A stretch of 64,000 nt of DNA. It comes from Agarophyton chilense. Its lineage: Eukaryota; Rhodophyta; Florideophyceae; Gracilariales; Gracilariaceae. The notes under the pieces are model-generated. The model was not told the origin of the DNA. It saw nothing but the letters and a program-made list of their open reading frames with translations, and did no database searches. Position 1 is the first letter of the stretch, and each line of letters begins with the position of its first letter. The position numbers and the translations under genes are program-made. The stretch lies in contig JARGXX010000113.1 in the NCBI GenBank assembly GCA_030374765.1, positions 310,001 through 374,000 of the forward strand, in the 5' to 3' direction. This document shows, piece after piece, positions 1 through 10,794 of this stretch.

Positions 1-783
1 TAATGAAGTACACCAAGAGACGAGATGCCTGAAGTTCACTGTTTAGATTCAGAAATCAAATCAATCATAGCGTTTAGCTCTTCCCAACAATTTGTTGGAA
101 ATAGTCTTGGAATCTCGACAACCTTGTCCGTGGGGAGTATTTATCCTATTAGTGAAAATGGTGTTCAATTGGTTTCTGAGCGGATTCATGTGATGAGCTT
201 GCAATTGGACCTAGGCTGTAACCTACAAGAACATGCGGATGTCGGGTACAGACGGCTACACAGCCAAAGATCCAGTGATGAGACCAGAGACACTTTTTAC
301 GTCTTCTGCTCGCCTACTTTCGCTATTCGACAGAGTAAGAAGATGATAATATTCAGGAACCAGAAGAGCTATGAACCAAATCACGTGAGATATTAAACAT
401 CCCGAGTCACGAAGGGAAAGCAAGGCACTGTTTGGATGATTTCGAAATGGATGTCATTGATGAATGAACTAACAATACTCGATGATTTTGAGCTTGACGT
501 TTGGATCGAATGGGAGCAGGAGCTCTTGTCCACCGGAAGGCTCCAGTGGACCGCCCAGGATGCAAGAAAGCATTCGCTAACAAAACCGACCACGACACTA
601 AAACGATTATACAGTATACATCTTTCAATTTTAACTCTCTTCAACGTGCCTTGATATTATGAAGGCATAGCCGAGATTCAAAAGCAGGATAGCGTGCGAC
701 CCCGCCAAAGGTGGACTGCGTGACAGATTTAAAGCTGTTGTGAACCGGTTGATTAATCCGAATCAAGTTCGGCTCCCAAGCCA
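1..783. other. Region without a supported gene
   Basis: Short open frames exist here, for example an ATG-initiated 123-codon frame at 25-396 (+), but I recognise no domain, signal peptide or transposon motif in them. Frames on both strands overlap one another, as expected by chance. I see no RNA gene or repeat. Confidence 0.4.
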
Positions 784-1272
784 TCAGCAAGATTTGCAAC
801 ATGAGAAAGATATTGGATTCCTTCTACGTTGCGTCAAAGAGCAAGGTCCGCAGCAAGTTCCGAAAGGCTGTCCGATAGCGCCAACCCTTGCGCAAATAAG
901 CTGTCGACCTGGAACTCTCCAAGGAATGAAGAACAAGAACCCTCTGTCTGCTAGCCACTTACTAACTGAAGCTTTATATCGGACGACGAAACCAAAGTCA
1001 TCCTCTTCGACAGAAAGCAACACCAAGCTTTGAGAGGATGGGGGGTCGGAACCATCGCACGAATATGTTTGTTCATCAGATGAGAAGCAAATTGCTTGAT
1101 TGCAGGTTATGATGATTGGTTCTGGTTGTGGATTGGATATTGTATTCAAACCTTGTTCAACAGTAGAAGCTGGTGTTTCCTGTTCACGGACGGAGGTTGG
1201 AACCGAATCGACGATCACCGTTGATAGGTGGAGTATCAAGATTCCGACGAGGATTTTCGAAAGCGTACTCAT
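784..1272 (-). CDS. Small secreted cysteine-rich protein, function unknown
   Basis: A 162-aa protein. The N-terminus (MSTLSKILVGILILHLSTVI, residues 1-20) is a typical cleavable signal peptide, so export or entry to the secretory pathway is inferred. The mature part has ten cysteines, most of them in a C-terminal cluster (CCGPC and SCCKSC). A basic patch (QRRRN) lies between the last two groups. The frame stays open upstream to an ATG at 1335, but a TATAAAAG box at 1360-1353 lies only about 18 bp from that ATG. A start site about 30 bp below the box would fall after it, so the internal ATG at 1272 is preferred. I do not recognise the family; a disulphide-rich cell-wall or extracellular protein is possible. 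The frame is intact, unlike the surrounding transposon debris. Confidence 0.55.
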   Translation of the reverse strand: MSTLSKILVGILILHLSTVIVDSVPTSVREQETPASTVEQGLNTISNPQPEPIIITCNQAICFSSDEQTYSCDGSDPPSSQSLVLLSVEEDDFGFVVRYKASVSKWLADRGFLFFIPWRVPGRQLICARVGAIGQPFGTCCGPCSLTQRRRNPISFSCCKSC

Positions 1273-1352
1273 GGCGATTGGAAGGAGAGAAGAAAAAGTG
1301 AGCCGGATGATCGAAAACGACGTCCAGTGCGACATGCTGCAACGCTATCGTG

Positions 1353-1360
1353 CTTTTATA
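1353..1360 (-). promoter_or_regulatory. TATA box for the secreted cysteine-rich protein gene
   Basis: TATAAAAG on the minus strand, about 80 bp upstream of the preferred ATG at 1272. The spacing leaves room for a short 5' leader and argues against the upstream ATG at 1335. Confidence 0.5.
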
Positions 1361-1389
1361 GACTGGCTATCGTCTATGAAGTAGCTCTT

Positions 1390-2130
1390 GCGTTGGGCAC
1401 GATACAGAGGTGAAATGTTGAAAGGTTTGTGATGCGAAGACAGAACGGATGAATAGCATGCATGCGACATGGTGGATTAAAGTGAAGCAACAGTATATTA
1501 CAGTACAACCCACGCACACAGAACGACGTTTAATCTCGGGTTAAAGATATACGAAGGCAATAATCAGCACTCCCCATTGCGATATTCAGATACAAAATAC
1601 ACGACGATGGAGAAGAAGAGCGTCAATATCACGTCGTAATCATGACCATATCGAATGCCGTCGCTTTGGCCATTGGCTTTGTCCAGCGCAACTCTTGCTA
1701 TCTTTGTCACCACAATGTGTTACGTGATCTCTATGACTACGTAACTAGAAAAAGATACGGATCACGGACACGGTCGGTGCGTCGCCAGGAAGTGATGGTT
1801 GGGGTTGAAAGTGTGAAACGCGGTAAGAGGACACGCTCTAACTGTCAATGGAGTTGTTTAGCCAACTGAACAGGAACATAGCAACATAAACGATTTTCAT
1901 GCGCAATATGAACACAACAAGGACGTCGAAACTATTAGAGTAAATTCTCCATAAAACTGAACCTTGTTGTAGCGGCTAACATAGGTCAAGAAGGTATATC
2001 GAAAAGTTCAGGTTTTGCAGAATACACTTGTCCATATTTCGCACACCTCAAGTACAGAACAATACGCCAACTGCTGAGATAGTGATTTTCTACGTACTCC
2101 TCACTTGTGCATGCGTCATACAGGTCTTCG
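1390..2130. other. Intergenic region, no gene recognised
   Basis: Only short overlapping frames are present, including a 75-codon frame at 1642-1869 (+) with no recognisable features. The sequence becomes AT-rich towards the Tc1/mariner end at about 2131. Confidence 0.4.
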
Positions 2131-2539
2131 TACTGTAGTCTACAAAAATATTTTTTGTTACAGCCAACAACTTCAAACTGTCAATCAATGACAGAAAGAC
2201 GGCTACAATAGAGGAATTTTGCAAGTACAGTTCCATAACACATTTTAGGTAGCCACAAAAATAATTTCAGAAATCGTACAGAACAAACTGTATGATTTGG
2301 CATACAGTGACCGAAATTTGAATAGAACACTACCACATTCTTTATGTCATTTGACTTCTTGTTAAAGGTTTTTAATGAAACGCAGCCTGCGTAGAAAACC
2401 AATAAAAACAAGCATCAAAACTGGTTCCATCTTTTAAAAACGCTCCTGTTTTTTAAGATAACAAGCAAAGACTAATGTAGATTGCGAAATTAGAAGAAGA
2501 CAACAAACAGTGTTTCATTCTTGGTACGCTGAAACAACA

Positions 2540-3153
2540 TCTTAATAGCTCGTTTTCTTCCCACCTCTTTCTAAAACATGTATAAAAAGTCTCTCCATAC
2601 TTTTAAGCATATTATAATTCAAACTTCGGACCGATTTTCTCCATTCTTCAGTAATAGCACTTTTAAGGAATTGTACATCAGTAAATTGCCTTGAATTTTT
2701 GTAAATGTCACGAGATGAAACCCCCTATACATTTTTGATAGAGTTTAATTCAGAACTGCGTGCGACCCACTTCACTACTTCAATATTTTTAGATCTAAAC
2801 CACTCTTTTGTATATTTAAAACAGTGTACAGAAGCATTATTCTTCTAAATAATGCAGCTTTTACGATAGACCTCAGAAGGTAGCGGCACAGAATATTTTC
2901 CAAACTATTTCCATACTTTTTAGAATCCTGATTTACCAATCAAAAATGCTAAGTCACTGTATCGATCTTCGAAAAAGGCACTTCAAACCCTAACTCTCCC
3001 CCACCAGCTTTTCTTATAGACATTATCTTTTCTTCATTTAAAACACATCTTTCCATTTATAGCGATATCCATCCAGTCCATCTAAGTTAAAATTTTTTTC
3101 ATCAAAAATCAAAAACTTAGATTATTGTGCAAAATAAAACCCGTAAAATGTTC
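2540..3153 (-). pseudogene. Tc1/mariner transposase, C-terminal part (pseudogene)
   Basis: Reading the minus strand from the copia junction, I see the DEKNFNLDGLDGYRYKW block that contains the first catalytic aspartate of Tc1 transposases. A degraded middle follows, then NNASVHCFKYTKEWFRSKNI (normally QDNA.VH, second aspartate) and LNSIKNV (normally DLNPIENLW, third acidic residue). It ends in a region like Tc1 C-termini (RLFIHVLERGGKKTSY). Frames shift several times and there are internal stops. The second catalytic aspartate is lost (D to N) and the third motif is altered. The N-terminal half lies beyond the copia element at 9235-9608. Confidence 0.75.
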
Positions 3154-3158
3154 TTGTT
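3154..3158. repeat. Target-site duplication of the copia element, left copy
   Basis: TTGTT directly abuts the LTR end at 3159. The identical pentamer lies at 9235-9239 on the other side of the element. Confidence 0.85.
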
Positions 3159-3495
3159 TGACGATCTCTTCGCTGGCGGGTCCTTTGCGTTGGCACGGCG
3201 GTAAGCGCGGTCCGGTACGGTATCGATAGAAGACCTGGAAGGTCGTAGGATAAGTTGTAAGAACAAGGATGTAGAAGACCAGAGCTGACAACAGCCTCTG
3301 TACCCAGCCGGGCACGAACAATCGTGTTACCTTAACTGCTTATCTTCTTTATTCCTTGGGTCTTGTCTCTCACATGGGTCATATTACTAGCGAGCTCACT
3401 AGGAGCTTAAGTAAAATTCTAACTACCTATGTGGTCCACAAGTGCGGCCCAAACGGGCCTCTGACGCAAGTACCACTGTCAGCCTGACATGCACA
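3159..3495 (-). repeat. 3' LTR of the copia element
   Basis: 337 bp, TG...CA ends on the minus strand, paired with 8898-9234. A purine-rich tract lies directly upstream, at 3505-3496. Confidence 0.9.
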
Positions 3496-3505
3496 CTTCC
3501 TTTAC
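3496..3505 (-). promoter_or_regulatory. Polypurine tract of the copia element
   Basis: GTAAAGGAAG on the minus strand immediately precedes the TG of the 3' LTR, the expected place for plus-strand priming. It fixes the LTR boundary. Confidence 0.7.
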
Positions 3506-3911
3506 TTGCGGAAGCGGCACAATTGGGCATCCAATTTGAAAAAGAATACCTGCCAAGGTTCGAACCCAGGTCCCTAAAGAAGCGTACAGTACCGGATCGG
3601 TATAAATACCGGTCGGTTAACCACGGCGGTCGAGAACTGACCTGCTTCGATTGACGTGAGGGGCGCGGACGTGTTTTGCTGTGGTGCCTTTACACGGGTA
3701 CCGCAGAATTGAGGGGTCTGGCTTGACAGATAAGAGGGGCTTTCCGAACGATATGTCGTACGCATCCGTTCCCTTTTGCCAAGAAGACCTTAAAGGTGAA
3801 CTTTTGCACATGTAGCGGAACATTCGATAGCAACAGTCCATCGCCATTCACCATCTGGTTGTTACATTTCTCCTGCGGGTCGATGATATTCGCTCGGGTT
3901 CGAGCGAACAA

Positions 3912-6900
3912 TATATTGCTCAGGTATGATATTCTAAATACCCGTCTTTAGAACTTCCCGAAGCGGTGTGGCGTTAGTTGTCTTCGTGAGATGGTCTGCA
4001 AGATTTAGACCACTACGGATAAAACCAATGTCTTAGATATGACCTGAGTGGTATCCTTCGCGAGCGATGGCGATGTCAATCATCAACCGTTTTTCGGATG
4101 TACGAGACCCTTTGTGGATAATGTCGAAAAACGACTTTGAATCAGTGAGTAGACAAACCGGGAGCGGTGATATGCCAAGTAAAAGTCCGAGTTCGGTCGA
4201 TAGCGTAAAAGCGGCATCGCACATATCTGCAAAGGCTATAAGTTCAGCTGCGAATGAAGAGCGAGTAACTCGTCGTGCCTTATAGGATTTGAACGCGATT
4301 GGGATGACTCTACCGAAATGGTCCGACAAGAACACGATGTAACCAAGCTGGGAGGTTAGGTCCGCGTTCGTAGCGAATGATGCGTCCGATACCCCAAGTA
4401 GGTGAAGCGAATCACGGTCAAGCTTCGGGAAATGTACCGAGAGGTCATGAGATTTTGCGTTGTCGATGGTCTCATTGACTCTCTTGATAATACCCTTGCG
4501 GTCTTGTTCAAATCGGTCCCTGGTGACTTGCGTGAACTGCGAAACGTGATATAGTATATCAATACGCGAGTGCACGAGCTGCGAGCTTCATCCGAATTGA
4601 GGCAAAGTCCTGAAAGGTAGCGTCTTTTCCCAAGTTGGTGAGCTTCTTGACGTAGCTGTGCTGCGTTATGCAGTAGTCACCAATGCGGTTGGGTTCTATC
4701 TGGAATCCCGTGAAGGTACACGGAGGAAAAGAATCCGCCTTAGCTTCGAACTTTTCCCGTGTGCGGTCGCGAATAGCGCGAAACTCACTATCACCAGAGC
4801 GGAGTAGATCATCCACATATGATCCTGAGAGACCGATAAGGTTACCATTTCGGTGAAGGTAGTACAGCGCTGGGTCTGATCGCATTACCTTCATACCCAA
4901 ATCCAGTTGGTGGTGCTTATCCATTGTATAAAACCATAGGTCTCCAGATTCGCACAGACCATAAAGTGGTTTCAGAAGTTGTAGCGCCTGACTTGGCTTC
5001 AACTCGAATTCCGGAACGGGATCAGCGATGAATAGTTCGCGTGAAAGTGGTTCCATAGATTGCAAGTAAGCCTGCGTAATGTCGTTGGCCCACAACTCAA
5101 AACCTAAAAGAGATGATAGCGCAAGGATAATTCGAACCGATTGTGGTTGAAGCGTTTGACTGTAGTGAGCCATCAGGTGCTTCATCCGATCACGGTGTCC
5201 GCCGATGACATATCGGGCTTTGAATTTCTCTTCACCGTCTTCGGTTGACTTGATAGCCAAAACAAATCGACCGGGTAAGACATTCCCATCGGGTAGTATA
5301 TCCTGCTTCAGGATGACCTTAAAGGTTCCTCTTTCGAGCAATCCTCGAAGCTCTTCCTTCTCAGCGATAGTCATGCGCGGGCCATGTGCGCGGGGATCAC
5401 TAGAATTAAGAATCTCCGTCATAAAGACGTCGTCAACCTCCGAGCGGTAGTGACTTATAGCGTCCATGAACTCGCACATATGGGTGTGAGATACCTCTTG
5501 CGGTCGAGCGTAGGGCTTCACCTGCGCAAAGTTGAAGGAACTTACGTTCGCATTCGGAGACAGACGTAGATGAACAAGCTTCGCGTCATGATCTACAGCG
5601 ACGATCTCAAAGGGTCCAAGCCATTCACCGATACGGTTTGCAACGATCTTCTCCCTCCAGACGAGAACTTTGTCGCCAGGTTGGTACGCGACGTTAGCCG
5701 ATGACGGAACGTTGTGGCGAAGTGCGCGCTGAACGCGGAGTTTTGCCATGTGTTGTTCCATCTCTTTCCGAGCTGTGCTAACCAATTGGGCTCTCTCGTC
5801 CAGAGTAGCTTTGGATTGAAGATCCTCGCCAAGCATGCGAAGTGAAGGAAATTCTCCAAATACCAGTACGGATGGAACCAAACCTTCAGGTCCAAGAGTG
5901 TTGTTCATTGCATAAACCGAAATGGAAAGTGGCGTACTGAGCTCCACATTGGGAGAGACAATTCTCAGTTTCCTAAAGGTCTTTCGAAGCGCATCATGAT
6001 ATCGCTCGCCTATACCCATGGAGGAATGAGATTCAATTCTTGTTCGTACAACATCGATGTTGGATGATCTTGGGAGAGAAATGAAGCTGTTACCGAAAGC
6101 GGAGCCTTGATCGACCTTGATGCGGTTCGGGTTCCCAGTGTAGACCGATATCCAACACTCAACAATGCAACTCCATATGGTCTTAGTCGAGACGTCGGGA
6201 AGAAAACGAGCGGCCGAAAAGTGCGTCTGAGCGTCAACCATGTGAAGGACAGGCTTCCCTTCGAGGTACATGATGTCAATGATTATCTCCTCATTGAATC
6301 GAATGTTTTCTGTACCAAGTGAGACCTTAAACCGAGTAGGTCCGGGCTGGATCCGTTGGCATGGATCGCAGGAACGACTAATCTCCTCGAGCTGCCTTCG
6401 GGTTTCCGGGGTGGTGTCATCTGGAAGAGCTCTCCTCAACAAGTTGTAGAGTTTCTCCGAGGACGGGTGGAAAAACTGCCGATGCAACTTGGTTAGCTGT
6501 TCAGTGGTGAACATAGTCAACACCGGGACGGTGTATTCGGCATATAAATGTCCATCGAACCTGGTCAAAGGTACCTGCCAGTCGTCAATGACATAAGAGT
6601 TGCCATCTTCTTCCATCACGGTGCGCTTTATCAACCGGTTGGTCACTGTACATGGAGTCAGTGAGTGCTGGTCGAGCACGTCCATTCCCATGAGAGCGGG
6701 TATGTCTGCTGCGATGACATCAAATTGTACCGATATGGTTTGTATCCCTGGAGGGGTACTCAACGGGATTGTTATCCTTCCCATAGACTCATATACGGAG
6801 TCAGCGAACCTGAACTTGCGGTTTGACCTGAGTAGTCGTAGCTGCTTACCGAAGCGGTTGTAGATCCTACGAGCTTCCTTGATATCGATAACAGAGCGCG

Positions 6901-6950
6901 GTGCGCCAATGTCTACGCAAAAGCCTGGAAGATAACCTTTGTCGGTACGT
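3912..6950 (-). pseudogene. Copia pol: protease, integrase, RT, RNase H (broken)
   Basis: The frame opens just after gag in the -1 frame. Domains in order: retropepsin around 6920 with CVDIGAPRSVI (the usual D-T/S-G is D-I-G here); integrase with a DIMYLEG first aspartate, DQGSAFGN second aspartate and GERYHDALRKTF glutamate region; RT with the palm motif YVDDLL near 4810; RNase H with SDASFA, AAELIAFAD and LLTDSKSFFD. The main open frame runs to 4559. A single-base frameshift near 4565-4575 moves RNase H to another frame, and a TAA at 4033-4035 interrupts RNase H before its last conserved block (LNLADHLTK). The domain order is diagnostic of Ty1/copia (Pseudoviridae), not Ty3/gypsy. Confidence 0.9.
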
Positions 6951-7089
6951 TTCGTGAACGAGGAGCTGTAGACAGAAGTACAGTCGATAACTTCTTTCCG
7001 GTGTCGGTGGCATTTGAACCGGTTGCGCCTGGATGCGATACTGCGGTGTGCAGATGCATTATTCGGATGGCTAGGAGCAAGCGCACCTT

Positions 7090-8862
7090 CTAGGCATCCT
7101 GAGAAAAATCCGAACGGTCCTTGAAGCGAACGTGCCTCTTCGAATTAACATTAACCGACGGTGGAGGAGAAAGAGAAGAAACCAAGTGGGTGTGAAGTTC
7201 CTTTTGGTCCACGTAGTTGGTTAGATCAGCGTCCGAAAGTGTATGTGGATCTGAGTGCTGGTCGTCTGCCGTTAAGGTGAGAAAGGTTTCCAAGTCTGTG
7301 GATTCCTTATTCTCCGACTCGGTGTCAGACGAAGAGTCTTCATCCCTCAGAGAATTCACGACCTCGGATAGGACGTGGATTGCTGGAGTTCCCTGTTTGA
7401 GAGAATGTACAATTCCATTCCGAATGCGGTTGAATCGTGAACCAGTTGGGTGATCCTTTGCGAAGTGATCTTCGCTTCCACATATTTGGGACTGCATCGG
7501 TTTTCCATGCTTTCCAATCGGGTTGCGTCTCCTTTGAAACATCCGAGCGCGACCTTTCAAACGGTTTGGTGTCACACCATACTGTTGGTAGAAGGTACCA
7601 GATGAACCAGAGGGTGTGTCCCTGGAAAGAGTCTTCTTTTCTTCCTCTAACTGGATCTGTTCCCGTAGAGCGGTAACAAACCTGTTGAAGGTAAACCGTG
7701 CGGTAGTCATTTGGGAGATTAGAGTTTCAGCCCATGACTTGGTGAGTACGGCCTTACGTAGGAACCGTTTCTTGTGCTCATCCGACCGAAATTGAGGTGG
7801 GGCCTGAAGAGTAAGAGCATTGATCTTGTCTACAAAGTTGTTCAGTCCAGAGTCCGAATCGGTTAATCCTTTCTCTTCCATGATCTGATCAACACTGATA
7901 CGTTTAAGTTCAGCTTGAGCGCCAAGCTGTCGAGCATCATTGTCATATTCGTCAAACATGATCTTCACCATAGCCTGGAAAGGCATATCGGGTACGTTGT
8001 TCTCGAAGAAGAATTCTCGAGCGGCCCCTCCGAAGACGTTGACAAAGAACTTCTGACGTTGATCATCAGAGAGTTCAAACTGATGAGATCAAACCTCATA
8101 GTCTCGAAGGGTGTAGCGAATAGACTGTTCCTTGGAGCCGTTGAACTTCAAAACCTTAAAGTAGGTGGCGACCGAGGCGGCCTTTTTGGGCGTATCCTTG
8201 TTGGGAAACGACAGCGGCGTAGGGAATGTCTTATGTCCCGAAACGGTGGGATTTCCGTGCGATGCACCTTGTGGTGTCGGTCCAGTAACAGTTGGAGAGT
8301 TATAATTGTGGTTCGCGGGTGTTGCCAAATGCGGCGATTTTGCATTCTGGAAAAAGAATGAAGGCGGTGGAGGAGGAAGAACCTGTAGGTTACTTCTTGA
8401 TCCAGTTGGATTCGAGAAGTATGGGCTCGAATTGCGAACTTCCTTGTAGGCCTCAACCATTTTCATCACGTCACTCACACCATTTTGGTATGCAGTGGAA
8501 AGCCAAACGAAAGCCATTAAGCTTTTCACTGTCCGATATGCCGGTGCTAAAGCATTCACGATAGTTTCCGAGATCGGGAAGGCGTTGAAAAATCGTGCGG
8601 CGTCGTACAGCAGCACTATTGCGTACGTACTGTGACGGAAAACCTCTTGGGTGAAAACCAAGACAGGAGCAGGAAGATATGCTTCAATGTCCCCCTCAAC
8701 GGTCGAAACATCATGAGATCCATCTGCGGCAAATACATTCAGCAAGTATTTGGCAAGATCGGATACTGTATGTGAGATGTAGTCCCGAGCGTGAAAGTTG
8801 TCAAGACGTTTCAGCAACGCCTGACGTTGCGCGTTGCGCGCGTCACTTGAGCTGCCCGCCAT
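7090..8862 (-). pseudogene. Copia gag with one in-frame TGA
   Basis: The start is the ATG at 8862 (MAGSSSDARNAQRQALLKRL), 36 bp below the LTR. The same frame is open further into the LTR, but that part cannot be in a normal transcript start. A single TGA at 8091-8089 splits an otherwise continuous frame of about 590 codons. The zinc knuckle near 7480 is degenerate: CGSEDHFAKD keeps one cysteine and the histidine, but the first and last cysteines of CX2CX4HX4C are missing. The frame ends with TAG at 7090-7092 and pol continues in the -1 frame. A run of five T lies about 20 nt before the stop and could be a slip site. Confidence 0.8.
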
Positions 8863-8897
8863 AAAGGTAGTACTACGAAGAAACCAGAAATCCGGAT

Positions 8898-9234
8898 TGA
8901 CGATCTCTTCGCTGGCAGGTCCTTTGCGTTGGCACGGCGGTAAGCGCGGTCCGGTACGGTATCGATAGAAAACCTGGAATGTTGTAGGATAAGTTGTAAG
9001 AACAAGGATGTAGAAGACCAGAGCTGACAACAGCCTCTGTACGCAGCCGGGCACGAACAATCGTGATACCTTAACTGCTTATCTTCTTTATTCCTTGGGT
9101 CTTGTCTCCCATATGGGTCAGATCACTAGCGAGCTCACTACGAGCTTAAGTAAAATTCTAACTACCTATGTGGTCCACAAGTGCGGCCCAAGCGGGCCTC
9201 TGACGCAAGTACCACTGTCAGCCTGACATGCACA
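8898..9234 (-). repeat. 5' LTR of the copia element
   Basis: 337 bp, direct repeat of 3159-3495 with about 12 substitutions. It is followed outside by TTGTT (9235-9239). I could not identify a convincing tRNA primer site in the 35 bp between this LTR and the gag ATG. Confidence 0.9.
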
Positions 9235-9608
9235 TTGTTTACTCTAGCTTTCCGTACACATGTCTCAATATCAATTTCGGCGCTTTCGTTATCTTTTTGT
9301 ACTTCATAGTTCTAGATTTATTCAATAGCTGTTGCACACGCCGAGTATAAGTAAATTTAATTTTTTTAGTTGAGATGTAAAATACTCTTCTTTTGCTTTT
9401 TCACGACTAAAAAGACAGTGATATTTTTTCTTTGTGTAATAGTTATTACCGTAATCTTTTTTGTTTTTTGGATAATCTAAGACACCTTATTTGCATCAGT
9501 TTGTCTTCTCAGCGATTTCGTTGAAAAAAAAGTTTTTTTAAAAAGAACTTCAAGAGCATCTTTTTCTCCAGGGGTCAGACACAGTTTTCTACTCTTTTTA
9601 GGCTTCAT
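9235..9608 (-). pseudogene. Tc1/mariner transposase, N-terminal part (pseudogene)
   Basis: An ATG at 9608 opens MKPKKSRKLCLTPGEKDALE, where the N-terminal helix-turn-helix of the transposase is expected. Stops follow, then a recognisable linker block (RTMKYKKITKAPKLILRHVY) like the Tc1 segment ahead of the catalytic core. It ends exactly at the copia target duplication and continues at 3153 after the inserted element. The remainder up to 9815 is AT-rich arm and TIR. Confidence 0.65.
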
Positions 9609-10034
9609 AAGAAACTAGAACTGTAAAGAGGAGATGCAAACTAAGCTTTTCAGTTACTTTTGTTTATCTATTGATAGAACGTGTGATTACAACGGGCATA
9701 AATTTTTTGAGTTCTATTCTAATTTCGTGGTCTGAGTAACCGTTTCTCATTTAATTGGGTAGAAAACCACTCGTTTGGTTTCTTTTTGTTCTTGTTTTTT
9801 TGTCAAATAGTACAGTAAGGTATGGCTAAATTTGACCGGATTACGCTACAAACGGATCGAGAAAATGGAAAAACATGAGGGTGTTGTATTCCAATTTCGA
9901 TTACTAAACAGTTCGGTAATGTCACTGTGGGTAGCACATCAATTTCAAACTACAGGTGTGCTACATCAAGTGTTAGCACAACAGCATGCGCATCGGAGAC
10001 GGCAGTGTTTCAAACGTGAAGGCACAAGCGAGCA

Positions 10035-10647
10035 TGAATGTCGTATAGTGGCAGAAATTTTGACCTTGAAGGTTGTCGATATACTACACTGACCTTGTAA
10101 ACGATGGATGCGAGGGATCATCGGCCATGCAGATCCGGGCGAGCTACCATCTAGTTGTTGTCAGCCACTTGTAGTGTTGACATGTACCTTCTGGTTGAGT
10201 AATTGTTAGAAATTGTACTTGTAATTATATTTATTTTAGTACAGTAGTGGAGTGGCCACCTGGCACTGTAGCCAGTGCTGGCCAGGTCTCTGACACTAGG
10301 TCAGAGACCGTGCCTTGCTGGCACCTCCCAGGTGATCTGGAGGGTGCAGTCCACTGCATATAGGGAACTGCACCTCTCCCATCCTAATCTGATAAAGATA
10401 GGCACCACTTGGGTCACAGCTATACCTTTTGATTCATTGTTTCTCAACTACCACACAGCATTTCCCGCGCATCGACGCCTACCATTGTTCACCTACACGG
10501 TATAGGCTAGTAGCCCCGCCGTCTGCCCCTGCGGGTTTTCACGGTGCCCTGTTACCATCGACGTTTATTACGTTTACCTTCTAAGGTTGAGCGTCACCAC
10601 GCTCCCGAGACAAGACAGTAGCATACCCCAGAGGTGATTGTACGACA
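10035..10647 (+). repeat. 5' LTR of element C
   Basis: 613 bp. The first ~108 bp match 18912-19019 at roughly 85% identity, and the end (GTACGACA) is followed at once by the primer-site motif shared with elements A and B. A TG start is present. The 3' partner is truncated, so no target duplication can be tested. Confidence 0.75.
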
Positions 10648-10665
10648 TTTTGGTCTTCCGACTTA
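10648..10665 (+). promoter_or_regulatory. Primer binding site of element C
   Basis: TTTTGGTCTTCCGACTTAG-type sequence directly after the LTR. Elements A (23847-23864) and B (39736-39719, minus strand) carry the same motif with one to three changes at the same place. The TGG core fits pairing with a tRNA 3' CCA end; the tRNA is not identified. Confidence 0.65.
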
Positions 10666-10794
10666 GAAAGTATTTTTAGGTTTCGTCGTACTTTCACGGT
10701 TCACACGAGATTCCGAGAAGGATTGGACGCTCGTACACCTATTTGGTTTCAGGAATTCCCGCAAAGCAATACAGGATACCACTATTGGTCACAA

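Larger units (their letters stand above)
3159..9234 (-). mobile_element. Ty1/copia LTR retrotransposon (6,076 bp), nested in a Tc1 element
   Basis: Two 337-bp direct repeats begin TGTGCATGTC and end GATCGTCA on the minus strand. They enclose gag, protease, integrase, RT and RNase H in copia order. TTGTT duplications flank the element exactly. The two LTRs differ at about 12 positions with no indels, so the insertion is old enough to have diverged by a few percent. The coding part carries an in-frame TGA in gag, a frameshift between RT and RNase H, and a TAA in RNase H, so this copy is dead. The insertion split the Tc1 transposase between the N-terminal domain and the first catalytic aspartate. 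Confidence 0.93.
2133..9815 (-). mobile_element. Tc1/mariner element split by a Ty1/copia insertion
   Basis: Both outer ends read TACTGTA(G/C)T inwards and are flanked by the TA dinucleotide expected of Tc1/mariner (TA at 2131-2132 and 9816-9817). After removing the copia element (3159-9234) and one 5-bp target duplication, the Tc1 element would be about 1.6 kb, normal for the superfamily. Transposase sequence is present on both sides of the copia insertion, on the same strand and in the correct order. It is decayed by many stops and frameshifts and cannot be active. The AT-rich arms are the TIR and UTR regions. Confidence 0.75.

Noticed and set aside
393..654. Three overlapping short ORFs on both strands
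   Set aside because: Mutually overlapping, no domain or composition signal; typical chance frames.
5205..6322. Plus-strand ORFs inside the copia pol region
   Set aside because: Antisense shadows of a well-supported pol frame, with no independent features.
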